Source of the DNA: Bin5 sp963662575
Lineage (GTDB): Bacteria > Chloroflexota > Anaerolineae > Caldilineales > Caldilineaceae
Direction of reading: 5' to 3'
DNA: 64,000 nt
Assembly: GCA_963662575.1 (NCBI GenBank)
Contig: OY759723.1
Location: forward strand, 4,216,001 to 4,280,000
The stretch's first letter is position 1, and each line of letters begins with the position of its first letter. Shown here in pieces: positions 8,312 to 17,681 of this stretch. The notes under the pieces are model-generated. The model was not told the DNA's origin. It was given only the letters and a program-made list of their open reading frames with translations, and searched no databases. Made by a program: the position numbers and the translations under genes.

Positions 8312-9334
8312 ATGCGCGTTTCTGTTGTAGCCACTGTCTATAATGAAGGGCACAGCATCCGTACCCTTATGGATTCGCTTCTGGGCCAAACTCGCCAGCC
8401 TGATGAAACTATTATTTGCGATGGCGGCAGCCGCGACGACACGGTCGCCATACTGCGTGAGTATAGAGGCAAGTTGCCTGAACTGCGGATACTTTGCGAG
8501 ACTGGCGCTAATATCAGCCAGGGGCGTAACAGAGCGATTTCAGAGGCCAACGGACCAATTATTGCAACCACCGACGCCGGCGTACGGCTGGACGCGCATT
8601 GGTTGGAAAGGCTGGTGGCGCCGCTGGAGGCCGACAGAGGACCCAAAGAGGGTAAGGTGGAAGCGGCGGCCGGTTTCTTTCATGCGGAGGCATCCGGACC
8701 GTTTCAGCTGGCGATGGGTGCGACGGTTCTGCCCCAAGTGGATGAGATCGTGCCTTCACGCTTCCTGCCCAGTAGCCGGTGTATGGCCTTTTTCAAAGAG
8801 CTGTGGCAACGAGTTGGCGGCTATCCGGAATGGTTGGATTATTGTGAAGACCTGGTATTTGATCTCCGAATAAAGGCGATGGCAACCGAGAAGGAGACCG
8901 CCTTTGCGTGGGCTCCGCAGGCAGTGGTTTTCTTCCGGCCCCGTACCAACTTGAAGTCCTTTTGGCAGCAGTATTTCCGATATGCGAGAGGAGATGGCAA
9001 GGCCGACCTCTGGCGGCTACGGCATGCCATCCGCTACGCTACCTATTTGCTACTGGTTCCGGCACTTCTAGGCCACGCGCTGTGGGGCCAGGATGCAAGG
9101 TGGTTGGGTTGGCTTGGACTGGCACTTGGGGGAATCGTCAATTGTGCGCGCCCATGGCGGCGCCTTTTGAAACTGAGTAGGGGAACGCCCTTTGTGGAGA
9201 AACTGCAGTCCGGCTTTCTGGTGCCGGTGATTCGATTGGTGGGCGATGCGGCGAAAATTGCAGGCTACCCGTGTGGCTTGTTCTGGCGTTGGCGCAATTT
9301 GCACAGGGCAGAAATCCATTGGCGAGATGGGTAG
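8312..9334 (+). CDS. Glycosyltransferase family 2
   Basis: A 340-residue GT-A fold enzyme beginning MRVSVVATVYNEG, with the nucleotide-sugar binding CDGGSRDDT, the TTDAG segment at the DxD position and a YCEDLVFDLR motif corresponding to the acceptor ED region. A hydrophobic C-terminal segment (YLLLVPALLGHALW, WLGLALGGIV) suggests membrane attachment, so it probably acts on a lipid-linked or cell-surface glycan on the cytoplasmic face. The frame is open further upstream to 8240, but that would overlap the terminator, so I favour the ATG at 8312; a GTG at 8294 is possible. Sugar and acceptor unknown. Confidence 0.85.
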   Translation: MRVSVVATVYNEGHSIRTLMDSLLGQTRQPDETIICDGGSRDDTVAILREYRGKLPELRILCETGANISQGRNRAISEANGPIIATTDAGVRLDAHWLERLVAPLEADRGPKEGKVEAAAGFFHAEASGPFQLAMGATVLPQVDEIVPSRFLPSSRCMAFFKELWQRVGGYPEWLDYCEDLVFDLRIKAMATEKETAFAWAPQAVVFFRPRTNLKSFWQQYFRYARGDGKADLWRLRHAIRYATYLLLVPALLGHALWGQDARWLGWLGLALGGIVNCARPWRRLLKLSRGTPFVEKLQSGFLVPVIRLVGDAAKIAGYPCGLFWRWRNLHRAEIHWRDG

Positions 9335-9378
9335 ACGCAAATACATTTATTTTGCGATCAGCGAATGTTAGAGGTGCT

Positions 9379-10038
9379 ATGCCTTTACTTATTGACGGAC
9401 ACAATATAATTGGCTCAGGCGTCCTCGAAAATATCAGTCTTGAGGACGAAAATGATGAAGAACGATTTGTAGCGCGCCTGCGAATCTGGAGGAGCAACTA
9501 TCGCGGAAAGATGACCGTGATTTTTGATCGCGGCATCGTCGGAGGGACTTCACGAGAACTAAGCGGCGGCGGCGTTGAAGTCATTTTCGCCCGCAATCCG
9601 CAAGAAGCCGACGACTTGATCAGACGTCGAATTGAAAAGCGACCGCAAGGGCTGATTGTGGTGACGAACGACTTTGCTCTGCGGCAAGAAGCAAAGCTAT
9701 ATGACGTTGATACGTGGCAGGCGGACGAGTTTGTGCAGCGCATGGGGAACCCAAGTAGGAGTTCTGCTCGAAATCAAGGCGGTTCCCCGTCTGAGGGAAG
9801 AGCCAGCTCGGCGGCAGATGAACCGGACGCCGGGCTCAACGAGGAGGGTGCAGAGAGCCATGTAAACTTGTCCGACCAGGAAGTATCTGAGTGGTTGGAC
9901 GTTTTCGGCCCTTCAAAACCGGAGGCCAAGCGGCCTGTACGGGTCGACCGCAAACCTCAGTCGCCGAGCAGAGCTGCGTTTTCCAGGCAGAAGAATGCTT
10001 TGCAGAAGCGATTAAAGGGAAAGCAGCGTAATCGGTGA
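9379..10038 (+). CDS. NYN domain RNase-like protein (YacP/Rae1-like)
   Basis: 219 residues opening with MPLLIDGHNIIG, the signature of NYN/PIN-like nucleases of the YacP family; conserved acidic positions include Asp6, the VIFDRG strand and the QEADDLI helix, and the VVTNDFALR strand. The nuclease domain covers about residues 1-125; the rest is a polar, probably disordered tail ending in a Lys/Arg-rich stretch, suitable for RNA binding. Bacillus Rae1 of this family cuts mRNA on the ribosome; that function here is inference. Start at 9379 is supported by AGAGGTG just upstream. Confidence 0.82.
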   Translation: MPLLIDGHNIIGSGVLENISLEDENDEERFVARLRIWRSNYRGKMTVIFDRGIVGGTSRELSGGGVEVIFARNPQEADDLIRRRIEKRPQGLIVVTNDFALRQEAKLYDVDTWQADEFVQRMGNPSRSSARNQGGSPSEGRASSAADEPDAGLNEEGAESHVNLSDQEVSEWLDVFGPSKPEAKRPVRVDRKPQSPSRAAFSRQKNALQKRLKGKQRNR

Positions 10039-10150
10039 GCGCCGCGTAGTTAACTGGGACACGGAACAGAAAGTGTCACTTCGATCCTTTATTTTCGCGT
10101 TTGCTCAGGATTAGCCGTGTAGGCGCGGTCCAGGCAGATGGAGTGCACTG

Positions 10151-10657
10151 GTGACATCCGATGTCGAAACGAAGAAAAAGCTGAGACGACAAGTTCAGGC
10201 TGATCTTGTCGAAGCCACACCCCAGGCCCGAGGATGGGGCCATTGGATCTTGTCGGCGCCTGGTATAGGCTTTATCGGCTGGTTGTGGCTGGATCTGTTT
10301 AGCATCTTCAGCCCGATTAACTCGCGACCTATTGAGCTTGTATTGGGTGTTTGTGCCTTCGTTATTCTGATCCTGTTTCCGTTTGGATATGGCGCCCACC
10401 GCCTGGTTACATCGTTTCCGCGCTTGTTTCAGCAAGCTGGCTGGACCGTTCTGCCGCGGGAGACGGTGAGGCCCCAGGAACAGCATAACGTCAGATACGA
10501 ATTTACTACGAAAGAGCGGGCTGTCACCGATGGCAGACGAATCATGTTGCGGGTGGCGCAGGGCTGGGTCTACCTGGAAATCGGCGCGATTTTGGCCGGT
10601 TTTGTGGTCATGGTCCCGCTCTTTTTCAGCGCAATTGAATTTGGATTCGGGCGTTAA
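10151..10657 (+). CDS. Small integral membrane protein of unknown function
   Basis: A 168-residue protein, GTG start, with three hydrophobic segments (about residues 32-50, 60-82 and 143-163), a basic N-terminus and a polar central region. I do not recognise a family. It stands alone between the NYN gene and the M20 peptidase gene on the same strand; the gap to the latter is about 70 bases. A structural, transport-accessory or stress role cannot be distinguished from sequence. Confidence 0.6.
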   Translation: MTSDVETKKKLRRQVQADLVEATPQARGWGHWILSAPGIGFIGWLWLDLFSIFSPINSRPIELVLGVCAFVILILFPFGYGAHRLVTSFPRLFQQAGWTVLPRETVRPQEQHNVRYEFTTKERAVTDGRRIMLRVAQGWVYLEIGAILAGFVVMVPLFFSAIEFGFGR

Positions 10658-10728
10658 GGCAGGCAGCCGCGTCAATCTACGTGAGGGCTGCATTCAGGCC
10701 TGAATCCTTCGCTTCGCAGGAGCTTGAA

Positions 10729-11889
10729 ATGAATCATGGGGATTTGATTTCCTTCTATGAGAATCAGAATCTGCAGATACTGGAAACCATAGGCGAGTTG
10801 GTAAGAGAAGAGACGCCAACGGACGAAAAGGTCCGCCTGGACCTCTTTGCTGCCCGGCTTTCTGACAAGTACGCCGCCGCTGGGCTGGAAACGGAAACTG
10901 TCGAAAACGAGGTACGCGGTAACCACATTCGCGCACGGTTCGAACAAGCGGCACATGTCGAAAGTCTGGGCGCGGCGTCGGCGCTGGTCCTGTGCCATTA
11001 CGACACTGTCTGGCCGGTTGGTTCGTTGGAAACTCACCCGTTTCGGGTTGATGACCAGGGTTGGGCATATGGCCCCGGAATCTTCGACATGCAGTCGAGC
11101 CTGGCCTTGGTGGAGTATGTATTGCGTGGTGTGCAGAGCCTGAACCTGCGACTTCCGCGGCCTGTGACTGTGCTTGTGACTTCAGATGAGGAGGTCGGCA
11201 GCCAAACCTCGCGGAAGCTGATAGAAGAGGAGGCACGCGGCGCCGCCTATGTCCTGGTGCTGGAGCCGCCGCTGCCTGGCGGGAAGCTGAAAACTACACG
11301 CAAGGGCGGCGCTCACTTTGCCCTCGAGATCACTGGGCGGGCCGCGCACGCTGGCGTCGAGCCGGAAAAGGGCATCAGCGCAGTGCAGGAACTGGCGCAT
11401 CAGGTCCTGGCCCTGCACAGCTTGACCAATCTGGAAGTAGGAACAACGGTTAATGTGGGGGTAGTGGCGGCAGGAACGCGTTCCAATGTGGTTGCGGCGC
11501 ATGCGGAGGCACAGATAGATGTTCGGACGTGGACTGCGGCAGAGATGGCGCGGGTAAACGCGGCGATTATGGATCTTGAGCCGATGGTAGACGGCGTAGA
11601 CTTGGTGGTGACGGGTGGTGAGAACCGTCCTCCGTTGGAGAGAAACGTCACAGGCGGACTATTCGAACAAGCGCGGGAGGTCGGGCAGACGCTCGGCTTG
11701 GACTTGCAGGAGGCTGGTACGGGTGGCGGCAGTGACGGCAACCTGACCGGCGCCTTGGGTGTACCTACCTTGGATGGCCTGGGAATACCGGGGCACGGGG
11801 CGCACGCAGACCATGAACACATAGAAGTGGACAAGATCGGCGAACGAGCGGCACTATTAACTGCTCTCCTTATGGAGCTTACTCCCTGA
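10729..11889 (+). CDS. M20 family metallopeptidase (glutamate carboxypeptidase/ArgE type)
   Basis: 386 residues with the full set of M20 co-catalytic zinc residues: CHYDTVWP (His), YGPGIFDMQSS (bridging Asp), TSDEEVGS (catalytic Glu pair), VLEPP (Glu/Asp ligand) and GHGAHADHEH near the C-terminus (His ligand). The dimerisation domain is inserted between. It most resembles carboxypeptidase G2-like enzymes that remove C-terminal or N-acyl amino acids; the true substrate is unknown. No signal peptide, so cytoplasmic. AGGAG lies 7 bases before the chosen ATG. The next gene is another zinc carboxypeptidase on the same strand, suggesting joint peptide turnover. Confidence 0.9.
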   Translation: MNHGDLISFYENQNLQILETIGELVREETPTDEKVRLDLFAARLSDKYAAAGLETETVENEVRGNHIRARFEQAAHVESLGAASALVLCHYDTVWPVGSLETHPFRVDDQGWAYGPGIFDMQSSLALVEYVLRGVQSLNLRLPRPVTVLVTSDEEVGSQTSRKLIEEEARGAAYVLVLEPPLPGGKLKTTRKGGAHFALEITGRAAHAGVEPEKGISAVQELAHQVLALHSLTNLEVGTTVNVGVVAAGTRSNVVAAHAEAQIDVRTWTAAEMARVNAAIMDLEPMVDGVDLVVTGGENRPPLERNVTGGLFEQAREVGQTLGLDLQEAGTGGGSDGNLTGALGVPTLDGLGIPGHGAHADHEHIEVDKIGERAALLTALLMELTP

Positions 11890-11964
11890 GCCGGACTGTT
11901 TCAAAGGATTTCAAGGAATCAAGTGGAGAGAGCAAATCCTTACCTGGCTATGGACGCGTAGATA

Positions 11965-13641
11965 ATGGACTTTAACCGCTATTTCAATAACGACGAAGTC
12001 ACTTCCGTGCTAAGTGGATGGGCGAAAGATTTTCCTGATCTGGCTAATGTGACAGAATTGGGCGTGAGTCATGAGGGCAGAGCGATCCTTTTGCTGACGC
12101 TGACCAATGGAAATACGGGCGCCGCCGAGGACAAACCGGCCATCTGGGTAGACGCTAACATCCATGCCACCGAGGTGGCAGGCACGACTGTAGCGCTGCA
12201 CATTGCCCACACTCTATTGTCGGGACATGGCAGCGACGCGCGTTGCACCCGGCTGCTGGACAACTCTGCTTTCTACATTGTGCCGCGGTTGAATCCGGAC
12301 GGGGCAGCCTTGGCGCTTGCCGCTAATCCGCGATACGTACGGTCAGGTACACGTCCCTACCCCTATGCGGAGCCTGTGGCAGGTCTGCATGAAGAGGACA
12401 TTGACGGTGACGGTCGCATATTGCAGATGCGGATACGCGACCCACATGGAGACTGGAAAATCAGCTCGCTGGACAACCGCCTGATGGAGAAACGAGGGCC
12501 GGATGAGCACGAGGGTGAATTCTTCAGGCTGTTGCCTGAAGGCAGGCTGGAAGAGTTCGACGGTGTCGAAATCAAGTTGGCCAGGCCGCTGCAAGGGCTC
12601 GACTTCAATCGCAACTTTCCCTTTGAATGGCAACCTGAGTCTACGCAGGCCGGTTCGGGGCCATTTCCGGCTTCGGAGAACGAGATTCGCGCGGCGGTCG
12701 CTTTTTTCAGCCAGCACAACAATATCAATATAGCTCTTACATACCACACACAAGGAGGCATTATTCTGCGGCCATTCAGTACGAGGCCGGACGATAAAAT
12801 GGAAACTAATGACCTGTGGGTATTTGAGCTGATGGGCGAGCGCGGAAAGGACCTGACGGGCTATCCCTGTTTGTCGGTGTTTCACGGCTTTCGCTATCAT
12901 CCCAAGGAAGTGACCACTGGAGCTTTCGACGATTGGGTTTATGATCACTTGGGCATTTTTGCATTTACAATTGAATTGTGGGACCTGCCGGGCAGGGCGG
13001 GCATCAAGGACAGGGATTTTATCGAGTGGGTTCGCAAGCATCCCCACGAGGATGACTTGAAGATACTGAAGTGGCTGGAAGAAAATGGAGATGCTCCGCC
13101 GCTGGTGGCGTGGTACACGTTCGAGCACCCGCAGCTTGGTCCAATTGAAATTGGGGGCTACGACCGTATGTACACCTGGCGCAATCCTCCGCGAACTGTA
13201 GTGGGCGAGGAGGCGGCCTTCAACACGGCTTACGCGCTGTCCCTGGCGGATATGTTGCCGCGGCTGACCTTACACACGTTGACAGCGGACCGGCTCACGG
13301 GTGAAGGAGCTTTCCGTCTGCGGCTTGTCGTGGAGAACGCCGGCTTCCTGCCCACCTTCACCAGCGCGCAAGGACGCTCTCGCAAGGCGGCGCGTCCCAT
13401 TCGTGTCGAGTTGGATTTGCCGGAAACCGTGCAGTTGATCAGCGGGCAGGAGAAGTCGGAGTTGGGACACCTTGAAGGGCGCAGCAACAGACTGGCGGTG
13501 AGTACGATGTACGCTGCCAGCCCGACCGACAACCGTGCCTGGAGGGAGTGGATACTGCAGGGAGAGATCGGGGCCGAGATTCAGGTCCACGTTTGCAGCG
13601 ACCGAGCCGGTTCCTTGCACGAGACGGTGGTCCTGGAGTAG
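11965..13641 (+). CDS. M14 family zinc carboxypeptidase
   Basis: A 558-residue M14 peptidase. The zinc motif is HATE (HxxE) in DANIHATEV around residues 66-73; the substrate-binding DFNRNFPFEW element is near residue 215, the third ligand in TYHTQGG near 260, and the catalytic Glu in FTIELWD near 335. Beyond the catalytic domain is a further 200-residue C-terminal beta-rich extension of the kind found in large bacterial M14 members. No signal peptide is evident. Expected to remove C-terminal residues from peptides; specificity unknown. Same strand as the M20 gene 75 bases upstream. Confidence 0.88.
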   Translation: MDFNRYFNNDEVTSVLSGWAKDFPDLANVTELGVSHEGRAILLLTLTNGNTGAAEDKPAIWVDANIHATEVAGTTVALHIAHTLLSGHGSDARCTRLLDNSAFYIVPRLNPDGAALALAANPRYVRSGTRPYPYAEPVAGLHEEDIDGDGRILQMRIRDPHGDWKISSLDNRLMEKRGPDEHEGEFFRLLPEGRLEEFDGVEIKLARPLQGLDFNRNFPFEWQPESTQAGSGPFPASENEIRAAVAFFSQHNNINIALTYHTQGGIILRPFSTRPDDKMETNDLWVFELMGERGKDLTGYPCLSVFHGFRYHPKEVTTGAFDDWVYDHLGIFAFTIELWDLPGRAGIKDRDFIEWVRKHPHEDDLKILKWLEENGDAPPLVAWYTFEHPQLGPIEIGGYDRMYTWRNPPRTVVGEEAAFNTAYALSLADMLPRLTLHTLTADRLTGEGAFRLRLVVENAGFLPTFTSAQGRSRKAARPIRVELDLPETVQLISGQEKSELGHLEGRSNRLAVSTMYAASPTDNRAWREWILQGEIGAEIQVHVCSDRAGSLHETVVLE

Positions 13642-13757
13642 TATCCTGGCGAGGCGAGTCCAGGACGGAAAGCCAGCCCGGCGAGCCGCGAGGACATTTC
13701 AGATATCGCCAGGAGTCGAAGAGAAATTTGCCACTGAGACACGGAAAAACTTACGCC

Positions 13758-14483
13758 TTGGACAAGACAAAGCTGCTGATCGTTGAGGACGAGCCGACGC
13801 TGTTAGAAACGTTGAAGTACAATTTGCAGCGGCAAGGGTATGAGGTGGTCACTGCCTCGGATGGCGTAGAGGCGTTGCCGATGGCCAGAACTGAAAACCC
13901 TGACCTGGTAATCTTAGATGTAATGCTGCCAGGTCTGGACGGTTTCGAGATCTGCCGAATTCTGAGGCAGGAAATGAGCGTGCCGATTCTGATGTTGACT
14001 GCCAAGGATGAAGAGGTGGACAAAATAGTCGGCCTTGAAGTGGGCGCAGACGATTATCTGACAAAGCCGTTCAGTATGCGCGAACTGCTGGCGCGCGTGA
14101 AGGCGCACTTACGCCGCGTGCGGTTGTTGCGAGAAGAGATGGAAAAATCGGGCCAGGCTGTACAGGAGTCGCGCGTTGGTAGTGTGGTTTTCTCTTTCGA
14201 CGATCTCGTAGTAGATGAGAGCAGGCGAGAAATCCGTCGTGATGGCGCCGTATTGGCCTTGAAGCCAAAAGAGTTTGAACTGCTCCTGTTCCTGGCCCGG
14301 AATAAGGGCATTGCCTTGGGACGAAGCCTGATTCTGGAGCGCGTGTGGGGTTGGGATTTTGACGGTGGCAGCCGCACGGTGGACGTTCATATTCGCTGGC
14401 TGCGAGAAAAGATAGAAATTGACCCAGCAGATCCTAAACGCATTTTGACAGTACGGGGCATCGGTTACCGCTTTGACGGTTAA
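13758..14483 (+). CDS. phoB: PhoB/PhoP-type response regulator
   Basis: 241 residues: receiver domain (KLLIVEDEP acidic pocket, phospho-acceptor Asp in VILDVMLPG, LTKPF lysine) followed by an OmpR/PhoB winged-helix DNA-binding domain ending in TVRGIGYRFDG. It sits directly before the histidine kinase and a complete pst-phoU operon, so control of phosphate acquisition is the likely role. There is no ATG at the expected N-terminus; I use TTG at 13758, which fits the usual length. The frame stays open 210 bases upstream into the peptidase gene but that extension has no receiver homology. Confidence 0.88.
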   Translation: MDKTKLLIVEDEPTLLETLKYNLQRQGYEVVTASDGVEALPMARTENPDLVILDVMLPGLDGFEICRILRQEMSVPILMLTAKDEEVDKIVGLEVGADDYLTKPFSMRELLARVKAHLRRVRLLREEMEKSGQAVQESRVGSVVFSFDDLVVDESRREIRRDGAVLALKPKEFELLLFLARNKGIALGRSLILERVWGWDFDGGSRTVDVHIRWLREKIEIDPADPKRILTVRGIGYRFDG

Positions 14484-14557
14484 GCGCACTGGTACCGGTG
14501 CCTTGAATCGTTCTTATCGAACAGCCGTGGGTGCCATGGCGTACCCCATCACTACAT

Positions 14558-16528
14558 ATGCTTGAGTTTCGCTCGATCCGCTGGCGAATCGCAGTTCCGT
14601 TGGCCATCCTGACCGCAGCCATTCTGGCTGGCCTCTATTTCTTTTCCCTTTCCCAATTCAGACAATACTATCTGGACCAACTGCTCGAGCGTTTGACTGC
14701 CAACGCTTTGTTGCTGTCGAGCGACGGCGGATTGATCGCTGGGCTGGCCGAAGCGCGCTGGCAGGCAGGCGACATTGAACTCGCTGAACTAGTGAACGAG
14801 TGGAGTGCTCAATTGGAAGCGCGGGTAACGGTCATGCAGCCTGACGGGATGGTGTTGGCTGACTCGCAGGTCGATCCATTGTCGATGGGCAACCAGGCCA
14901 ACCAGCCGGAAGTGCGGGCCGCCTTGACGGACGCGGTGGGGTACGCCATTCGCGTGAGTCGAGTCCTTGGCTCCGAGATGATATATGCCTCGGCGTCAGT
15001 AGCGTCGCGACTGGACCAGTCTGCGAGTGGCGATTCCAGCCAATCGGAAGCGACTTTAGGCGTCTTGCGAGTGTCTGTGCCGCGTTCAGATGTTTTTGCA
15101 GTGCTTTCTCCTCTAAGAAGGGTACTTCTGCTGGCAATGATTCTTGCTCTGGCGGCAGGCGCCGCGATCTCCTTCTTGTTGGCTGAAGACACAGCTCGCC
15201 CCTTTCGACATTTGATTGAGGTTGCGGCGAGGTTGGCGCAAGGGGAGCTTGGCGCACGAATCGAGCCGCAAGGTTCGGAAGAGGCAGGGCAGCTTGCCAG
15301 GATCTTCAATCGCATGAGAGACCGGCTGGAGGCACAAGTGGCTTCCCTCACTCGAGAGCGCGAACGACTGACCTCGGTTCTCAACAACCTTGTTGACGGT
15401 GTATTCATTTTGGACAGCGAAGGACGCGTTCGCCGCTGCAATCTGGTTGCGGCGCGCATGGTGGGCATCGAGACCCAGATCAACAGGTCTCCTTCGGAAA
15501 CTGAAGGTCAGGGAGAGGATCGGGGAGAAAGGGCGTCAAACGAAGAAGTTGCGAATCCCCCTCATTTCATTCATTCAAGAACTCCTGTTTCCCACCTCAG
15601 CACTGAGAGTTTGCGAGGGCAAACCCTGGCCCAGATCGTAAGGGATCACCGCATCGTTGAGACTTGGCAGGCATGTCGCGATGACGGCAAGCAGACGGAA
15701 AACATTTTTCAGTGGGGACACCGGACAATGCGGGTTATTGCGCTCCCCTTTGTAGCCGGCGGCAGCGGCGGATACATGGTGTTGCTCCAGGACATGACAG
15801 AGCTGCACCGGCTGGAACGCGTGCGTCGCGATTTCGTCAGCAACATTTCACACGAACTGCGCACACCGCTAGCTGCGCTGCGAGCGCTAACAGAAACCTT
15901 GCGCGATGGCGCTCTTGACGATCCTGCGGCGGCGCCCCGTTTTCTGGACAATATCGAAACTGAAGTTGATGCCCTTGCCCAAATGGTGCAAGAGCTCTTG
16001 GAACTGTCCCGCATCGAGTCCGGCCAAGTCCCGTTCCGCTTTCGTCCCGTCCCGGTCAGCGATACTGTTCTGACACCAGTCGAGCGAATGCAGCCGCTCG
16101 CCGCGCGCGGCAGTATCGAATTGATTGTCGACTTGCCGCCGCGATTGCCGCGCGTATATGCGGATGCGGAACGCATCCACCAGGTGATCACCAACCTCGT
16201 GCATAATGCCTTGAAGTTTTCCTCTGCCGGCGGGTCGGTAACAATATCCGCCAGCGACGAACTGAGTGACCAGCGGGTAACGGTTTCGGTAATCGATAGC
16301 GGCATTGGTGTTCCCGCTGAAGACAGGGACCGAATCTTCGAACGGTTTTACAAGACGGACCGTGCCCGCGCCGGCGGCGGCACAGGGTTGGGGCTTGCCA
16401 TAGCAAAGCATATCGTCCAGGCGCACGGCGGCCAGATTTGGGTGGATAGTATCGAGAACCGCGGCAGCACGTTCTCGTTTACGCTTTCGGCTGCACCGAA
16501 TGGCGACCGGTCGCACGAAGAAGGCTAA
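14558..16528 (+). CDS. phoR: Sensor histidine kinase, PhoR type
   Basis: 656 residues: TM helix at about 9-27, a periplasmic region to about 175, a second TM helix near 188-210, HAMP, a PAS domain, then HisKA with SHELRTPL (phospho-His) and HATPase with NLVHNALKF, DSGIGVP and GGTGLGLAI boxes. This is the PhoR layout; with the upstream phoB and downstream pst genes it should sense phosphate status via PhoU/Pst. The PAS domain carries a polar insert of about 45 residues just after VGIETQI, which may be a disordered loop. The frame extends to a GTG at 14531, but the ATG at 14558 gives a standard N-terminus. Confidence 0.9.
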   Translation: MLEFRSIRWRIAVPLAILTAAILAGLYFFSLSQFRQYYLDQLLERLTANALLLSSDGGLIAGLAEARWQAGDIELAELVNEWSAQLEARVTVMQPDGMVLADSQVDPLSMGNQANQPEVRAALTDAVGYAIRVSRVLGSEMIYASASVASRLDQSASGDSSQSEATLGVLRVSVPRSDVFAVLSPLRRVLLLAMILALAAGAAISFLLAEDTARPFRHLIEVAARLAQGELGARIEPQGSEEAGQLARIFNRMRDRLEAQVASLTRERERLTSVLNNLVDGVFILDSEGRVRRCNLVAARMVGIETQINRSPSETEGQGEDRGERASNEEVANPPHFIHSRTPVSHLSTESLRGQTLAQIVRDHRIVETWQACRDDGKQTENIFQWGHRTMRVIALPFVAGGSGGYMVLLQDMTELHRLERVRRDFVSNISHELRTPLAALRALTETLRDGALDDPAAAPRFLDNIETEVDALAQMVQELLELSRIESGQVPFRFRPVPVSDTVLTPVERMQPLAARGSIELIVDLPPRLPRVYADAERIHQVITNLVHNALKFSSAGGSVTISASDELSDQRVTVSVIDSGIGVPAEDRDRIFERFYKTDRARAGGGTGLGLAIAKHIVQAHGGQIWVDSIENRGSTFSFTLSAAPNGDRSHEEG

Positions 16529-16612
16529 ACTCGACGATAGCTGAGACTGCCAATTTTTTTTGCTACCTCCTTTAAAGCTTTTCCTCACTGACAGCGGTCC
16601 AGAAACTTTCTC

Positions 16613-16661
16613 TTAACCAAATCCTAACGCTCCCTTTACAACGCTTCTACCTCGCGTTAAT
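16613..16661 (+). promoter_or_regulatory. Candidate Pho box array (five 11-bp units)
   Basis: TTAAC, CTAAC, TTTAC, TCTAC and TTAAT begin at 16613, 16624, 16635, 16646 and 16657, exactly 11 bp apart. Directly repeated TT(A/T/C)AC(A) at 11-bp spacing is the known binding pattern of PhoP/PhoB-family regulators in Gram-positive bacteria. Its orientation fits rightward transcription. Confidence 0.6.
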
Positions 16662-16663
16662 CG

Positions 16664-17294
16664 GTGCGCGTTGGTCTGCATTGTGATATGAAAAAATACA
16701 CACATAGACGCCGCCCAGGGGAGCCGGACCAGTCACCTGCCGCTTTGGACAGGAGCGAACAGAGGCATAGGGTTCCGCGTACTAGGGCGCAAGAAAGGAA
16801 ATTGTGGCATATGCTGCCAGATGCACTCGAAAGGTTCATTTCGTATCGCGGGATGGACCCGTTTCACAGGATCGGGTTCCTCCTGTTTCTGGAGCATCAC
16901 TCGATGAAGTACCAGATAAAACAGAGGGTATAGCCGCCAGGTAACGTTCACGGATGCGCCGACATTTGACGAGGCGATAGAGGAACTTCAGGATGTAGGA
17001 TTGTTGAACAACAACTGCATCGGTGAGGTACCTAGCCTTGACGACGCTGCGGAGGTGCGTTGCTTGTTAGACACTATGGCACATGTCTTCGAAAATCCAC
17101 GCGGCAGGCAGGCCTTGTTGCGGCGACTATACAGGCACGCGCCAGTTCCGCTCCAGGACGGACCTGGCAACGTGACCTCTCACGCAAGAGTCGGACGTGC
17201 AGGTTCTGTTAGCAGGCAGAGATGGCAAGCAGATGGCATGGCGGAGGATGAGGGACATTCCTGGCATGACCAGAAGAAAGTTTCCCAGACATGA
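16664..17294 (+). pseudogene. Possible frameshifted gene remnant
   Basis: One frame runs from 16664 to a stop at 16933 (candidate ATG at 16688); it ends in GFLLFLEHHSMKYQ. The +1 frame then reads on without a break as VTFTDAPTFDEAIEELQDVG and LLDTMAHVFENP, which looks like genuine protein, but has no start of its own. A single frameshift near 16925-16935 would join them. No family recognised. It begins right behind the upstream TTAAC array, so it may once have been phosphate-regulated. It could equally be chance reading of non-coding DNA. Confidence 0.35.
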
Positions 17295-17304
17295 CTGATC
17301 AGCC

Positions 17305-17505
17305 AAATACAGTTTCTGTCTTGACCAGCCCTTCATTCACGCCCCCATCGAGACTATCTGATTGCGTATTCGGGTGGCGGCCGCCAGGTTGGATGAGCCG
17401 TAATTCTGGTATGGCGTCGCACATCCTGTGCGGCATGTTTTTGGAGGGGGGCGTTGCGGGGGGTGTCCCCCCGCACAAGGGAGGGCTGAAGGCCCGACAG
17501 CCCAT
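17305..17505 (+). repeat. Interspersed double-hairpin repeat, copy A
   Basis: Clearly related to 40561-40760 and, in its right-hand half, to the reverse complement of 56921-57030. The core has a perfect 8-bp hairpin GCGGGGGG-TGT-CCCCCCGC, then GCACAAGGGAGGG and a second small hairpin around GGGCTGAAGGCCC. The left half matches copy B through a diverged stretch that includes TACAG, CTTTACCA-like and CCGCC segments. Confidence 0.7.
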
Positions 17506-17643
17506 ATTCAGGGAGAAAGTAAAGAGGAGTGAGGAGAGAGTAAACACCCCTGTCTCGCCTCGTTCAGGGTTGTGAACTAGTCGCGCCTGAGTAGATACAT
17601 CCAGACTCACTACCTATATGGAAGGGTAAGCAGGTTTGTGGCG

Positions 17644-17681
17644 TTAAACGAATATTAACATATCCAATAAAGAATGTTAAC
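17644..17681 (+). promoter_or_regulatory. Candidate Pho box upstream of pstS
   Basis: TTAAA, TTAAC, AATAA and TTAAC begin at 17644, 17655, 17666 and 17677, again exactly 11 bp apart, about 175 bases before the pstS start. A further TTAAC lies at 17709. This is the expected site for phosphorylated PhoB/PhoP to activate the pst operon. Confidence 0.65.

Noticed and set aside
13548..13757. N-terminal extension of the PhoB-type regulator
   Set aside because: It overlaps the M14 peptidase gene in another frame and has no receiver-domain content; the TTG at 13758 gives the normal length.
17299..17610. 103-codon minus-strand frame with PPATPPSKN-type text
   Set aside because: It is the translation of repeat copy A; the similar text at copy B confirms that the repeat, not a gene, is shared.
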